Source: Paramecium sonneborni
Taxonomy: Eukaryota > Ciliophora > Oligohymenophorea > Peniculida > Parameciidae
Reading direction: 5' to 3'
Length of the DNA: 64,000 nt
Assembly: GCA_905182985.1 (NCBI GenBank)
Contig: CAJJDN010000165.1
Coordinates: 154,387 to 218,386 of the forward strand
Shown one piece after another: positions 1 to 12,738 of this stretch. How positions within the stretch are numbered: position 1 is the stretch's first letter; every line of letters starts with the position of its first letter. The notes under the pieces are model-generated. The model saw only the letters and a list, made by a program, of their open reading frames with translations. It was not told the origin of the DNA and made no database searches. The position numbers and the translations under genes were made by a program.

Positions 1-620
1 TTTATCATTGTTAGTTAGAAATTTAACCCATTTGTCCAAAAATTTTTATGCACTTCTAGATCTTATTTAATTTAATCCACTATTTCCAACAATTCACTAT
101 GTAATCCAACAGATATAAAACGATTATCATTATTTAACAAATAGGTATAAATGATCAATAATAAATCATTACAAACCTCTAAAACAAAATAACAAATGCA
201 TCCTGATCCCTTTAAATAAACTTATACGACAGATAGAAGTTATTTAAAACTATTTTGAGCTGAATCAAAAAGTTTCACAATCAAATTGTCATTCTTACAA
301 ATTTCACAAATCCAATGACGATTATGTTGAAACCATTATAATGACATCATTATTTCATTTCTTGAAAAATTATCTAAAAGCTACTCACTCTTTTCTAAGA
401 GGACATTACAATTTTATTTCATTTTCTAATAATAGTTTCTAGGAAGTAGTAAAATTGCTTCGCTTATTTGATTTTTTGTTTTTGATACTCCACATCCTCC
501 TCCTCGAAGGTTGGAAGCAATAGTATTTAAGCTCTTTTAACTTTGATTTAAATTTGTTGCCAAGATTTTCTTTCTTCCAAAATATTTTCCTTTTTTTGTT
601 AATGAATTGAAGAATATCAT
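1..620 (-). CDS. Unrecognised protein, N-terminal 206 residues, runs off the left edge
   Basis: Open on the reverse strand from an ATG at 620 to the window edge with no TGA; the other two reverse frames carry many. I do not recognise the family. The N-terminus is basic, followed by a run of three glycines and a cysteine near residue 50 (GGGCGVSK), then a mixed helical-looking part. A single Trp-Ile-Cys-x2-Cys motif around residue 105 could bind a metal but has no obvious partner pair. The start was chosen because it is the only in-frame ATG next to the AT-rich non-coding stretch upstream. The real C-terminus lies outside the window. Confidence 0.55.
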
Positions 621-1356
621 ATAATATATGATTTTTAATATTACTTCTAATAAATGATCAATTTTTCGCTGAAGAAAAAGAAAAATATTAATAAATAAGA
701 TTTGATTTTCTAAAAATAATAAACTAAATAAATAATTTAAATTATTATAAAAATTGTTAATTATGATAAAATTTTCAAATAGTGTGTCTATCCTTCAACT
801 AATACCATTCTTATAAATGTTAGATAATAAAAATATTGTAAATTTTTGTTTATTTCCAGGTATTAAAATTTTATAACATCAACTTAAAAAAATAAAAAAT
901 AGTTTTAAATAGTTTTCATTATTTTAAAGAGCAAGGAAAATTTAAAAAAAGAAATTCAATAATTAAAAAATATCATTAACTTAATTTTTCTTATAAAAAG
1001 GCGCCAATATTGATATTTTTTTATTTAACTAATATGTTGATATATGCTTAATTAATGGGGCTGGTAATTTTTGGGGTTGGTTGTCAATGGTTGGTTTCAT
1101 TCATAAATATGCTTTCCATGATCTAATTAATAAACATCATTAATTAATTACAATGAGCCAAATTTTGTTTAGAGAATTGATTTTTCAATCTCAGGAGTTA
1201 ATTAAATTATCTCTTTTATTGTTGCTTTATTTCAATTATTAAAATTTTCAATTTAATGATTTTTTATTTGCTTTAAAATTTTTTGAATTGCCTATTGTTT
1301 TGCAAATCTTTCCTTATTTATTAAAATAATATCATTCACTCATAATCTTCAAGATA
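621..1356. other. Intergenic stretch with a G-rich element
   Basis: No convincing reading frame was found on either strand. The stretch is almost pure A/T except for a G-rich island at 1057-1094, where GGGG, GG, GGGG, GG, GG and GG runs follow each other at short spacing on the + strand. Nothing else in the window looks like it. Confidence 0.5.
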
Positions 1357-2516
1357 TTTATTAATGTTGATAGTATTTTCAAAATTAATTTTTTGAAACC
1401 TTTTATAAAAATTTAGCTAATTAAAAACTTTTTTTTATCTTAAAATTATGTAATTGAAAGTAGTATAATCTACAAAATATAATTCTTTTAAAACCTAATA
1501 AATATTATAGATTGTTGATTAATTAATAGAATTTTAAAATCATTTTTCATCATTTTCTTTTAATTTTTAAACTTACTCCATTTTATTTTATAAAATCATG
1601 ATTCAACTAATTTAGAATATTCAACTTTATTTTAATTTAATTTAATTTAATAGATTCTGGCGTATTCTTTTAGAACAAACAGTTTTTGTTCCAAAACAAT
1701 TAAATGTGATAAAATCCTTACAAGTTTAAGGACCTTCAACTTTTTTAATATATTAATTATTTTTTCCAAATACATTATTTCATAATGAAATCATAGAGAA
1801 TTTAAACTTTACAATTTTATTTCATAAAAATAATTTCCAATTTCATCGAATAATATTCCTCTAAAAACAGTTTTAGAATCATCATTTCTAATTTGAGTGA
1901 AGATTTCTGATTAGTTTTGTTTTAAAATGGCAAAATAATATATTTGGATTTAACATTTCTAAAAACGATAAAAATAGTGTTTTCACATTTGGCCATCAGA
2001 AATACAAACATCAACACACATTTAGTAAACTTTAAATAAAAATAGAAAATAAATATTCGTTATTTTTATATTCAAAAAGATTTATTTTAACTCTATGCAT
2101 AATTTTATTTAAACCCTTATTCTACTTGATTAGATTGATTTTATAATTTCATTATAATATTTAAATCTAATGGAAGTAAAGGGAAATTTCTTTTTTTGGT
2201 TTCTTTTTACATTCTCAAAAGAAATTAATATTTTACAAATTCAGCTAAATATACTTAAAGCCTATAGTCTAATAACATTAGAAATATTCTTTCCATTTCA
2301 TTAATATCTTTGGTTCTTTATTGTGGAAATACTTTTGAAAAATTGTCATTTTCAAATGATTCGTCATACCAAATTTCGGAAGCTTTAATCTATTTGGATA
2401 TTAATTTTGATTATTTGATTATTAATTTTTTCTTCTTCTGAACAAATATCATAATCTTAATCATTTTATGAATATTCATCATTTTCTTCATTACTATATT
2501 AGTTTTGGTGAATTTA
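1357..2516. repeat. Direct repeat, copy 1 (1,160 bp), ends at a single N
   Basis: Appears base-for-base identical to 2518-3677, with one N at 2517 between the copies. This is what an unmerged overlap between adjacent contigs looks like. It carries a second image of the 3' part of the reverse-strand gene that ends at 3234 (equivalent stop at 2073). Confidence 0.85.
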
Positions 2517-2517
2517 N

Positions 2518-3677
2518 TTTATTAATGTTGATAGTATTTTCAAAATTAATTTTTTGAAACCTTTTATAAAAATTTAGCTAATTAAAAACTTTTTTTTATC
2601 TTAAAATTATGTAATTGAAAGTAGTATAATCTACAAAATATAATTCTTTTAAAACCTAATAAATATTATAGATTGTTGATTAATTAATAGAATTTTAAAA
2701 TCATTTTTCATCATTTTCTTTTAATTTTTAAACTTACTCCATTTTATTTTATAAAATCATGATTCAACTAATTTAGAATATTCAACTTTATTTTAATTTA
2801 ATTTAATTTAATAGATTCTGGCGTATTCTTTTAGAACAAACAGTTTTTGTTCCAAAACAATTAAATGTGATAAAATCCTTACAAGTTTAAGGACCTTCAA
2901 CTTTTTTAATATATTAATTATTTTTTCCAAATACATTATTTCATAATGAAATCATAGAGAATTTAAACTTTACAATTTTATTTCATAAAAATAATTTCCA
3001 ATTTCATCGAATAATATTCCTCTAAAAACAGTTTTAGAATCATCATTTCTAATTTGAGTGAAGATTTCTGATTAGTTTTGTTTTAAAATGGCAAAATAAT
3101 ATATTTGGATTTAACATTTCTAAAAACGATAAAAATAGTGTTTTCACATTTGGCCATCAGAAATACAAACATCAACACACATTTAGTAAACTTTAAATAA
3201 AAATAGAAAATAAATATTCGTTATTTTTATATTCAAAAAGATTTATTTTAACTCTATGCATAATTTTATTTAAACCCTTATTCTACTTGATTAGATTGAT
3301 TTTATAATTTCATTATAATATTTAAATCTAATGGAAGTAAAGGGAAATTTCTTTTTTTGGTTTCTTTTTACATTCTCAAAAGAAATTAATATTTTACAAA
3401 TTCAGCTAAATATACTTAAAGCCTATAGTCTAATAACATTAGAAATATTCTTTCCATTTCATTAATATCTTTGGTTCTTTATTGTGGAAATACTTTTGAA
3501 AAATTGTCATTTTCAAATGATTCGTCATACCAAATTTCGGAAGCTTTAATCTATTTGGATATTAATTTTGATTATTTGATTATTAATTTTTTCTTCTTCT
3601 GAACAAATATCATAATCTTAATCATTTTATGAATATTCATCATTTTCTTCATTACTATATTAGTTTTGGTGAATTTA
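2518..3677. repeat. Direct repeat, copy 2 (1,160 bp)
   Basis: Partner of 1357-2516. This copy is contiguous with the rest of the reverse-strand gene to its right, so it is the one used for annotation. Confidence 0.85.
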
Positions 3678-4939
3678 GATTTCTTTCAAGATATCTTAGA
3701 TTTCTTATCTTAAAAGATCAAAATCATTTTCATCTTTGCTCAAGGCTTTTCATTAATTTATGCCCTAATTTAGTAATTTGTTATGATTAGAACAATCCTA
3801 TATATTATAGTTATTGTTATTCAATATATAGATGTAATTAAGAAGGTTCTTCTATAGAATTTTATGAAGTATTATGATAATTCATACCTATTCCACGAAA
3901 TTTGAAATTCACAAAGAAAGGTATAGTAGAATTTTTCATTACAGATTAAATTATTCCTTTTGTTAAATTAAATATGTTTTAAGATTGCCCATGCCAAACA
4001 ATTGCTCATTTCTTCAATATCCAAATTAACAAGTGTTGAGGTCAATTTTTCAATATCATCTGATAAATTCATATGTTTAATTTAAGACATCTACCAATCT
4101 GTTAATTTTTCATCTTCTTTTTTAATTTTTTTTCTAAATTTTGAATCAACCTTTATAATAATAGTGTTGTAATACTTATTTTCTTTAATTTCAGTCATAA
4201 TTTTATCATCATGAAATTTACTAACTAAAATAATATCATCTTTGGCTTTAATTTTTGTATGTGCTCTACTACTGTCAGATAATAATGAAAGTGTTGAAGT
4301 TTAAATAAAATTATTAGTTTTTTTAAGATTGATTTACCATATTAATTATGAGTCACCTTTATATTTTTCCATAATTTAATTTAATGTGTAATTAAATTCA
4401 TCTTCAGAATCACTCTCATCTTAAAAAAAATCAAAACCTATGTTGGTAATTATCATTTGCTTTAATTGATTAACTTTTACTTGTTATTGTTTTTATAACT
4501 ATTGTAGAGCTATTATTCTTTAATTTTGACTAGTTTTTTGTTTTTACTGAGTTATGAGTTTAGCGTTTTTTTTTGTAGAACTAGTGTTTCGAAATTTAGA
4601 TTAATTGAGAGGAGTTTGCAAAATAGTTTTAATCATTTTTTTAGTGGATGACATTATCTGAGAGCATCGCAAATTTAATTAAATCATATCCATATCCTCT
4701 TATATTAATTATTGGGCATATTACTATAAATTATAAATTTTCAACAATTTGTATAGAGGTATAGATTCTTTATCTTCTTTTTCTTTATTGGTGAATCCTG
4801 AAATAGATGAATTCATTAAGTTTATTGATTCATTAATTTTAGTTGATTTCTTCTTATTTGACAAAAGTACTTAAGCTTTAACATGTTGAATTCGTTTTTC
4901 TTATAAATTCTAACTTTATTATTTGTTCCACTTGTTCAT
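3234..4939 (-). CDS. Unrecognised acidic/basic-patch protein, reading frame broken at two points
   Basis: Starts at ATG 4939 and reads cleanly to about 3,825 (MNKWNK...), with a Lys/Gln-rich N-terminus and an acidic patch (DESDSEDE). An in-frame TGA lies at 3821-3823. Coding-like sequence resumes in another frame from about 3750 (KALSKDEN..., a very acidic stretch) and changes frame again near 3555 (SEIWYDESFENDNF...) before TGA at 3234-3236. No 20-35 nt GT-AG intron restores the frames, so these are indels or decay. I do not recognise the family. It is divergent from the LRR/ankyrin gene, 150 bp away. The 3' third is repeated in 1357-2516. Confidence 0.5.
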
Positions 4940-5089
4940 TTAATAATTTAGATTTTATACATTCAAATTATTTGTGAAATGATATATAGTATGAAATTGA
5001 AGAAGTATGTTTAGATAAATAAATTAAGAGGTTGAATACATATTGAGTATAAATTTGATTGAAATTATATAATAATATTATAATAATAA
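4940..5089. promoter_or_regulatory. Shared 150-bp divergent upstream region
   Basis: Lies between the ATG of the reverse gene (4939) and the ATG of the forward LRR/ankyrin gene (5090). It must hold both promoters. It is AT-rich and no specific motif could be assigned. Confidence 0.4.
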
Positions 5090-7203
5090 ATGGATTAAGA
5101 GTATGACCTATAACTACAGGTAACTCGGAGTAAAATAAATCAGAAAAGTTCTATACCCAGATTTGCTTTTTACAATAATCTAAACGATTTTGATGAATCT
5201 TTAAAACATTTATCATTACAATAGACTAGAATTACTTAATTGCCAGTTGGAATATAAACTAAGTAAATTGATATCTTTGAATATAAATGACAACTATATA
5301 AAATAATTGGATTATAATATATTAGATGGATTGAAGAATTTAGAAATATTATTAATAAGAAATAATCTATTACAGAAATTCTAATTTGGAAGATTTAAGA
5401 ATGTATAATAATTGGATGTATCTTAAAATCACATTAAAAAGATATCTGGTGAGATTGGAGAATTGCTATAACTTGATTAATTGTTTATTTCACATAATAG
5501 TTTTGTAGAAATACCAAAAAGCATAACAAGACTAAAATGTATAAAAAAGTAATAAAAATAGATACTTTGAATGTATTTTAATTGGATTGGTTTAAATATG
5601 GAGATCCAGGAGTTTAAGAGTTATTTTAATCATAGGAATTGATTTATTAATTATTTCATACAATTGAATAATGTTGGACAGGAGAAATGATTTCAGCAAA
5701 GTAATTGTTAAGTTCAATTGGATTTAAACAATTTGCATTGAAATATTAGGACAAAGACATTTAGATTTAATATAAAATACATTAGACAATATCAAATGAA
5801 GATATTGGGATGTTGAGAACATTGTTATCTGAACCTAAGAAATATTAAATTGATGAAATAAATTAAGAAGATTATTCACCATTAGGGTTGTCAATCTGGG
5901 AAGAGAAATATTTAGCAGCAAGATATTTATTATATGCAAATGCAGATCCAAATAAAGGAGCGTATGTTTATAATTAATATATAGTTCATGGGCTAAGAGT
6001 TGTTTGAATATTGCTGTATCTAAATTATAATATTATTTAGTATTTGATTTAATCAAGCGAAATGTAAGATTGTTTGAATTAGATGTGTATGGTAATAATA
6101 GTATTCATTACTTATTTTGTGTATATTAAATTAATGAAATAGAAGCATACAAGATCTTATAGTTATTATTAAAAAATGGAGTTAATGGTAATCATATTAA
6201 TAATGATGGATACACTCCTATTCATTTAGCAGTATCCAAAGGATATATCTAAGTCATTGAGTATATATTCAAATAAAAAGAATACAAATTCAATTTCAGA
6301 TAAAAAACACAAAGATAAAAACATAATTGTTTACATCTTACTGTACTCACAAGATAAATTTATATTGTCAAATTCTTTATTTATAAATTCCCAGAATTCA
6401 TATTCTAAAAAGATTATCATGATTTAATACCTCTTGATTATTTAAAAAATGATTTAACCATTTATAAATATTTAAAAGGATTTCAAAATATGGAAATTAG
6501 ACACATACTTACTTAAAATGAATTATTCTATCAATCACAAATATCAGAAGAATGTGATGATATTTTATCAATTAAAGTTTAAAGTCTAGCCTAATTAGAT
6601 TACTTAGGATTAGCAAATAAGATTCAAACAACCAGAATTAATGAAATCACTAGATAAATACCATTATCTCCTAATAATCTAAAAAGATTAGAAGAAAAGA
6701 ATACATTAATGAATCCTAAAGATTCTTAAAGAATTCAATGTCAGCTCTATAAAGGAATCAAAAAGATTGCCTATGAATTCGATAGATTATAATATAACAA
6801 TATAGAAAACTTATTGAATTAAGAATAACTCTAAGAATAATTAGATGATCTTATTTAAATTAAGAAACTACTCTATTAATTAAATTGTATTAAGAATATC
6901 ATTGATTCCAATGAAATCTATAATAAACAGTGGCATTTTTAATTGAAGAGTCTCAAATATTAAATCAATAAACAAGTGTATAGTGAAAGGAATCTTGATA
7001 ACCTGAAGAAGGCTTCGAATCAACTTCTGCAAATATTCTTAGAAATTATCAAAAAAGTTGAATAATTATTCAACAAAAAAGAAAACATGGACAACCAACT
7101 GTAAGATTTTATTACCACTTTCTGTCCATCCATTCAGGTTTCGGATTGGGTAAGTTAGTAGTCTTCTTGGAATAGATTCTCAAGGAATCTAATTCAGATT
7201 TGA
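5090..7203 (+). CDS. Leucine-rich-repeat and ankyrin-repeat protein
   Basis: About 680 residues. An N-terminal leucine-rich-repeat block (L..L.L..N.IT.LP pattern, roughly residues 40-160) is followed by LDWFKYGDP and then ankyrin-type helices (GYTPIHLAVSKGYI near residue 365), ending in a coiled-coil tail. This layout suggests a scaffold protein; the partner is unknown. Two introns are supported by frame and protein sense: a 23-nt GTATAA...ATAG around 5,540 and a 23-nt GTATGT...ATAG around 5,965. One break remains: near 5254-5265 the first LRR shifts frame within an A run (GIQ to KLISLNINDN) and no intron fits. The last 175 nt are repeated at 8149-8323. Confidence 0.75.
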
Positions 7204-8147
7204 ATTTCCTTGAGCTTCTTTTCATTTAGCATCAACTAAAAAGCCTATCGGTTAAATATAATATTTTTAATCAAAAATAACTTATGAATATATTTACTAT
7301 TTGAATAATATTTAATTAATTAATGATATCTAAATAATTATATATAAGAATATCTATAAATTATTTAATAATAACATATATATTTAGGAATATTATTATA
7401 TATATAATTATATCTATATATATAATATTTAATAACATCTGTATAATATATATAATAATAAAGTATACTAAAGATGTTGATATTTGTGATTGTCTCTTTC
7501 GTCCAGTGTCTTCAAGAATATGAAATCCTTATAGGATATCCTCAAATAATAGAGTATTATTCAACTCCAGGGATAATAGTCGAATAAAATCTCACATCAA
7601 CATCAGAAATCGATTTAACTACTTTTCCTTGTTAAGTTATGCCATAGCAACTAATCAATCAAAATATGTTAGATTAATCATTGCCTATCATTCCGTAATA
7701 TTTGGCAGAATAATTTTCATAATATTTTGATGATGGACATTTTTTAGGATTGATTCCTCATATAATATCATTTGTCAACATTGAAAATGATGTAGCAATT
7801 TTAACAAATCAAGCTGAACTTATATACATTCGATTTCTAAATGAAACTTTTATTGTCTCAGACAAAAAGAATCTCAACATAAATTTGACCATACTATAAT
7901 ATCCTATTTTTATGGAAATAATAAAAAATCAGCTCATAATTATAATGTATTCAGACACTGTTGGTATAACTTTAGATGTAAATTCTACAAAAATATTTTC
8001 AAAATCTTTTCGAATTTATGAATCATTTAATACTAGTAAAATCTCGAGTGTAGCTGTTGTTAATAATATGTTATTTATTGCTATGGGTGTTGGAGGTTTA
8101 AAAATATTCCAATTATCAGGATAAATATTAGGTTCAATTGATTTTGG
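7029..8147. repeat. Direct repeat, copy 1 (1,119 bp), ends at a single N
   Basis: Matches 8149-9377 except that copy 2 has about 110 extra bases in the AT-rich intergenic part (near 8530-8640). A single N at 8148 separates them, so this is probably an unmerged contig overlap. It holds the 3' end of the LRR/ankyrin gene and the 5' part of the membrane protein gene. Confidence 0.8.
7474..8147 (+). pseudogene. Truncated image of the type I membrane protein gene (probable assembly duplicate)
   Basis: Identical to the first 224 codons of the gene at 8704-10290, then cut at the N at 8148. It is probably not a second gene but the end of a contig overlapping its neighbour. Confidence 0.75.
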
Positions 8148-8148
8148 N

Positions 8149-9377
8149 GCAAATATTCTTAGAAATTATCAAAAAAGTTGAATAATTATTCAACAAAAAA
8201 GAAAACATGGACAACCAACTGTAAGATTTTATTACCACTTTCTGTCCATCCATTCAGGTTTCGGATTGGGTAAGTTAGTAGTCTTCTTGGAATAGATTCT
8301 CAAGGAATCTAATTCAGATTTGAATTTCCTTGAGCTTCTTTTCATTTAGCATCAACTAAAAAGCCTATCGGTTAAATATAATATTTTTAATCAAAAATAA
8401 CTTATGAATATATTTACTATTTGAATAATATTTAATTAATTAATGATATCTAAATAATTATATATAAGAATATCTATAAATTATTTAATAATAACATATA
8501 TATTTAGGAATATTATTATATATTTATAATAATCATATTTTATAATTATATATCTAAGATATATAGATATAATAAAATCGATATTTTAAATAATAACAAT
8601 ATCATCTATATAGTTATATATAATAATATCAAAATAATTATATCTATATATATAATATTTAATAACATCTGTATAATATATATAATAATAAAGTATACTA
8701 AAGATGTTGATATTTGTGATTGTCTCTTTCGTCCAGTGTCTTCAAGAATATGAAATCCTTATAGGATATCCTCAAATAATAGAGTATTATTCAACTCCAG
8801 GGATAATAGTCGAATAAAATCTCACATCAACATCAGAAATCGATTTAACTACTTTTCCTTGTTAAGTTATGCCATAGCAACTAATCAATCAAAATATGTT
8901 AGATTAATCATTGCCTATCATTCCGTAATATTTGGCAGAATAATTTTCATAATATTTTGATGATGGACATTTTTTAGGATTGATTCCTCATATAATATCA
9001 TTTGTCAACATTGAAAATGATGTAGCAATTTTAACAAATCAAGCTGAACTTATATACATTCGATTTCTAAATGAAACTTTTATTGTCTCAGACAAAAAGA
9101 ATCTCAACATAAATTTGACCATACTATAATATCCTATTTTTATGGAAATAATAAAAAATCAGCTCATAATTATAATGTATTCAGACACTGTTGGTATAAC
9201 TTTAGATGTAAATTCTACAAAAATATTTTCAAAATCTTTTCGAATTTATGAATCATTTAATACTAGTAAAATCTCGAGTGTAGCTGTTGTTAATAATATG
9301 TTATTTATTGCTATGGGTGTTGGAGGTTTAAAAATATTCCAATTATCAGGATAAATATTAGGTTCAATTGATTTTGG
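8149..9377. repeat. Direct repeat, copy 2 (1,229 bp, with about 110 extra bases)
   Basis: Partner of 7029-8147; contiguous with the complete downstream membrane protein gene. Confidence 0.8.
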
Positions 9378-10290
9378 ATATTCAATTAACAATGCTACTG
9401 ATTTAAAAGTATTTCATTAATTTGATGTTTATTTTATTTATTTACTTGATTATGATCTTGGAGTCAGTTGCTTTATCTATAATCCTAAATCTACACTTAT
9501 TTATAAGAATGAAAGATTAGATACTATTCCTTATTCTGGAGATATTCTTGATATTTATAATAATATTATGATGATAGCAAGTTTTTAAAATTAAGAAACT
9601 ATTATAACTGAAATACAATTAAATTATACTGATTTTAGTTGGAAATAAGTGAATAAACATATTATCAATTAAATAATTGTAGATATTGATATCTTAGATC
9701 ATATTGCTATAATTTTAGGTTAGAATGGAAACACTGTAATATTTCATTCTATTCCATCATAATATTAATTAAAATAGCAACATTTTATTATGCCATCTTT
9801 ACTTAAATTAAACTTTATCAAGTCTTAAGGATCATTATATCTAATTGGTGTCAGTCTTCATAATTTTTATTATTCAAAATTAGAATTAAAGTAGAGTTAC
9901 TTATATTGTTATTTTGAATAAGAATATTAAATTATATTTGCTTATTCCCATATTTCATAATGTAAATAAACAGATAATTTATGCAATTATACTAAAGAAT
10001 ATATTGTTAAATCAATAAAACCTATAATTACAACAGAATAAAATTTGTTAATTTATTTAATATTATTCTTTGTTGCATTAGCTTTTATTATAATTATAGT
10101 AGTATTAATAAGAGAATTCAATAAATATCATGCTTTCGTTCATAACTTAGATCCAATATGTCCAAAATCAAATGAGGTAACCATGTAAACTTTTGACAGT
10201 CCAAATAAAATTATAAAATTTAATTAGACTGGAGCCCATACCTCATAGTTCTCTATAATCAGTAATATGACTAGATTATAGTAAGTTTGA
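8704..10290 (+). CDS. Single-pass membrane protein with large ectodomain
   Basis: 528 residues, uninterrupted. A cleavable-looking signal peptide (MLIFVIVSFVQCLQ) is followed by a large extracellular part rich in beta-strand-like repeats with several N-x-S/T sites, a strongly hydrophobic helix near residue 455 (LLIYLILFFVALAFIIIIVV) and a short cytosolic tail. The repeating 'short hydrophobic strand, Asp/Gly turn' texture could be a beta-propeller, but I cannot name the family. A paralogue follows after only 35 nt on the same strand with the same layout. Cell-surface or endomembrane receptor-like role is inference. Confidence 0.75.
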
Positions 10291-10325
10291 TGAGTGTAGT
10301 ATTTATATTATTATAAATATAAATA

Positions 10326-11958
10326 ATGCTGATTTTTTTATTACTTTAATATGTGCAAAGTTAAGAATATAATGTCTCAGTTGATAATGAAAAAATAGTG
10401 GATACATTTAATAATTATGGTGATATTTTTTATTAGGAGATAGAGTATGAAGATAATTCATTCAAACCTTGTCATTTTACTAAACAACAGTTAGTTCAAA
10501 GTGCAGGATTAAATGTAGATATTGTTGAATCTTTTAATGAAACATTCTTTCAATAACATTATGAAGAAGGCCATTTAAATGCTTAAATTGATGAAATTAT
10601 AGCAGCTGTGACGATTCAAAATGGATCTATTCTTTTAACTAAATCAGGTAAATTGTAACATCTACTGATTACTAATACAATTACTTTAGGTAAGTCTATA
10701 ATGATACATATCAATACTTAAAATAAAGTAATATTGAAATACCTTAGTAAAAATAAAGTATTATTGATAATTGGAGATAAAGAAACTTTAGGTTATTAAC
10801 TTTCAAATAAAACAGATGTTTTTGAAGATTCATAAAAATTAAAGATATATGATTCATTCAATATAGATTAAATATCAAGTATAACCACAGTTAATGATAT
10901 GATATTTATTGCAATGGGAAAATAAGGCATTTAAATGTATTAATTTAAAGAGAAAAACTTATAATCAATTTCATGGGTAATTAATGGTTAAACAAACAAT
11001 CAATTTTAAAATGTTGTAGATCTAAAAGTTTTTTCAAATAGTTAGGATTAAATATATACCATATATATTCTAGATAAACAATTAGGAGTTTAGTAATATG
11101 TTTATAATTCTGTAACTACTTTAATTACAATGAATACAAAGTTTGGAACGATTCCTTAGGGTGGCAATATTTTTGATATTAGATCTTCTATTTTAATAAT
11201 AATAGAAAATCAACATTCATTTTCATTTTTACATGAAATATAATTGGATTTATAAAATAATAGATACAAATTATTAAATATTTATAAAACTGTTATAGAT
11301 GTGTAAGATGTTGACATTCTTAATCATTATGTAATTATATTAGGATAGAATGGTCATTAAGTATTAAAACATTCATTACCTAAAAGTTATAATAATTAAT
11401 CTTCGAATTCTATAATCATACCAAATTTACAATAATTAGATTAAATAGATTATAACAATAAAACAATAATTTTTGGATTTACAAAACATAGATTTTTTTC
11501 TTCGTCTATAAGTGAAGTATATCTTAATTAAATATTAGACACCAAGTGCTATATTTTGTTTTTCTAATTATACTGAAAGTCATTAGACAAAGTTCATTTA
11601 CAAATAGAAATCAACTTAATGTCCTATTGAACTGAATGTTACAACAGAAGAATTTTGTTAGATAGAGAAAAGATATACAATAAATTTTATGCCACCTAAG
11701 AAGGGTTCAGGATATTTATTAATAATATTAATATATATTGTTGTTTTTATATTAGGTATTGGATTTATGATGTTGAGTTATTTATTATGTAGAGAATTTA
11801 GAAAATATGAATATTTTGTGAAATACAATGAAATGGTAGAAAATGATTCATCAGTTGGATAAAGTTTAAATTCTCCTGGTCAAGATGATTAATTTTAGAA
11901 GATTGAAAATAAAGTATCTTCAATGACACCAGTAGTTTATGAAGAGAAAGATGATTGA
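10326..11958 (+). CDS. Tandem paralogue of the upstream membrane protein, one frame break
   Basis: Starts MLIFLLLQYVQSQ (signal peptide) and matches the upstream gene in order: ectodomain phrases such as 'VNDMIFIAMGKQG', then transmembrane helix (YLLIILIYIVVFILGIGFMML) and a cytosolic tail ending at TGA 11956-11958. One break: near 11535-11555 the frame must shift by one base in a TATTTTGTTTTTC run, just before a Cys-containing stretch. No 20-35 nt intron fixes it, so it is an indel (error or decay). About 540 residues if intact. The 35-nt gap to its neighbour indicates a recent tandem duplication followed by strong divergence. Confidence 0.65.
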
Positions 11959-12005
11959 TTAATATAATATATTATTATCTATTTGATAGATTATATTATA
12001 TAATA

Positions 12006-12717
12006 ATGGTTAGAGTTTAATAATTAAAAAATCAATATTTAAATGTAAAAGAAAATAAATTGGAAATTGTTAAGAATAATTTAAGAAATAATATAAAGTT
12101 GAGTAGTTTTAGCATGGTAAATTAATTTAATATAAATTTAATAACAATATAGATTAGAAATAGATAAATATATGGGAATATAGAATAATAAGAGATAATA
12201 GAACAATAATAAAGAAAGGTATAGAAGTAATGAGTGATTAAATATAATTTCGATGAAATAAATAGTAATGATATATAGAAAGGAAATGAATAAAATGATC
12301 AAAAAGAAAGTAAGAGGAAATTGAAGGAAAGATTTAAGATAATACAAGATTTTATTAAAAGATAGTGAATTAACTAGAATAAAGGATAACAATAGTAACA
12401 TGATGCAAAATAAGATAAATTAATATGAATCAATGTCCAAATTATAGAGCAAGAAGTCATTTAGAAGAGATATTAGATTTAAATCAATCTAAGAGGAGAA
12501 GAATTAATGTTAAGAGATCCATTATTCTATAACTACTGCTATTTAATATATATATATATGGAATAGGTAAATTTAAAGATTATTTTGTGTTTATAAACAG
12601 ATACAGGCATTATAATTTAAAATGAAATTAGATTCAATATTAAATTAAGAAAGATCCTCCTAAAATAGGATCTACAGTTATTATGGATCATAGATGATGA
12701 TAGAGAGTGATTTATGA
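12006..12717 (+). CDS. Small Lys/Gln-rich protein with frame breaks
   Basis: Begins MVRVQQLKNQYLNVKEN. Charged, helical, low-complexity. A TGA in frame near 12,230 is followed by clear coding-like sequence (IKYNFDEINSND...), and a second shift by one base at an AAAA run near 12,360 (DFIK to DSELTRIKDN) leads to a final reading ending at TGA 12715-12717. No similarity recognised. It is either a gene with base-call indels or a decaying gene. It sits 21 nt before the VPS13 start. Positive-strand coding texture is much better than the antisense open frame at 12138-12401. Confidence 0.4.
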
Positions 12718-12738
12718 AATATATATATATTTAATATT

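Noticed and set aside
1057..1094. Telomere or chromosome end
   Set aside because: Only one degenerate GGGGTT unit; coding DNA continues on both sides.
8530..8640. The extra ~110 bases as a retained IES
   Set aside because: Paramecium IESs are bounded by TA with one TA left after excision. The insertion point is unique (TAT|TTATAA ... TCAAA|ATAAT) and is not TA-bounded on both sides.
12138..12401. 87-residue hydrophobic reverse frame
   Set aside because: Antisense to Lys/Gln-rich coding sequence; hydrophobic only by complementarity.
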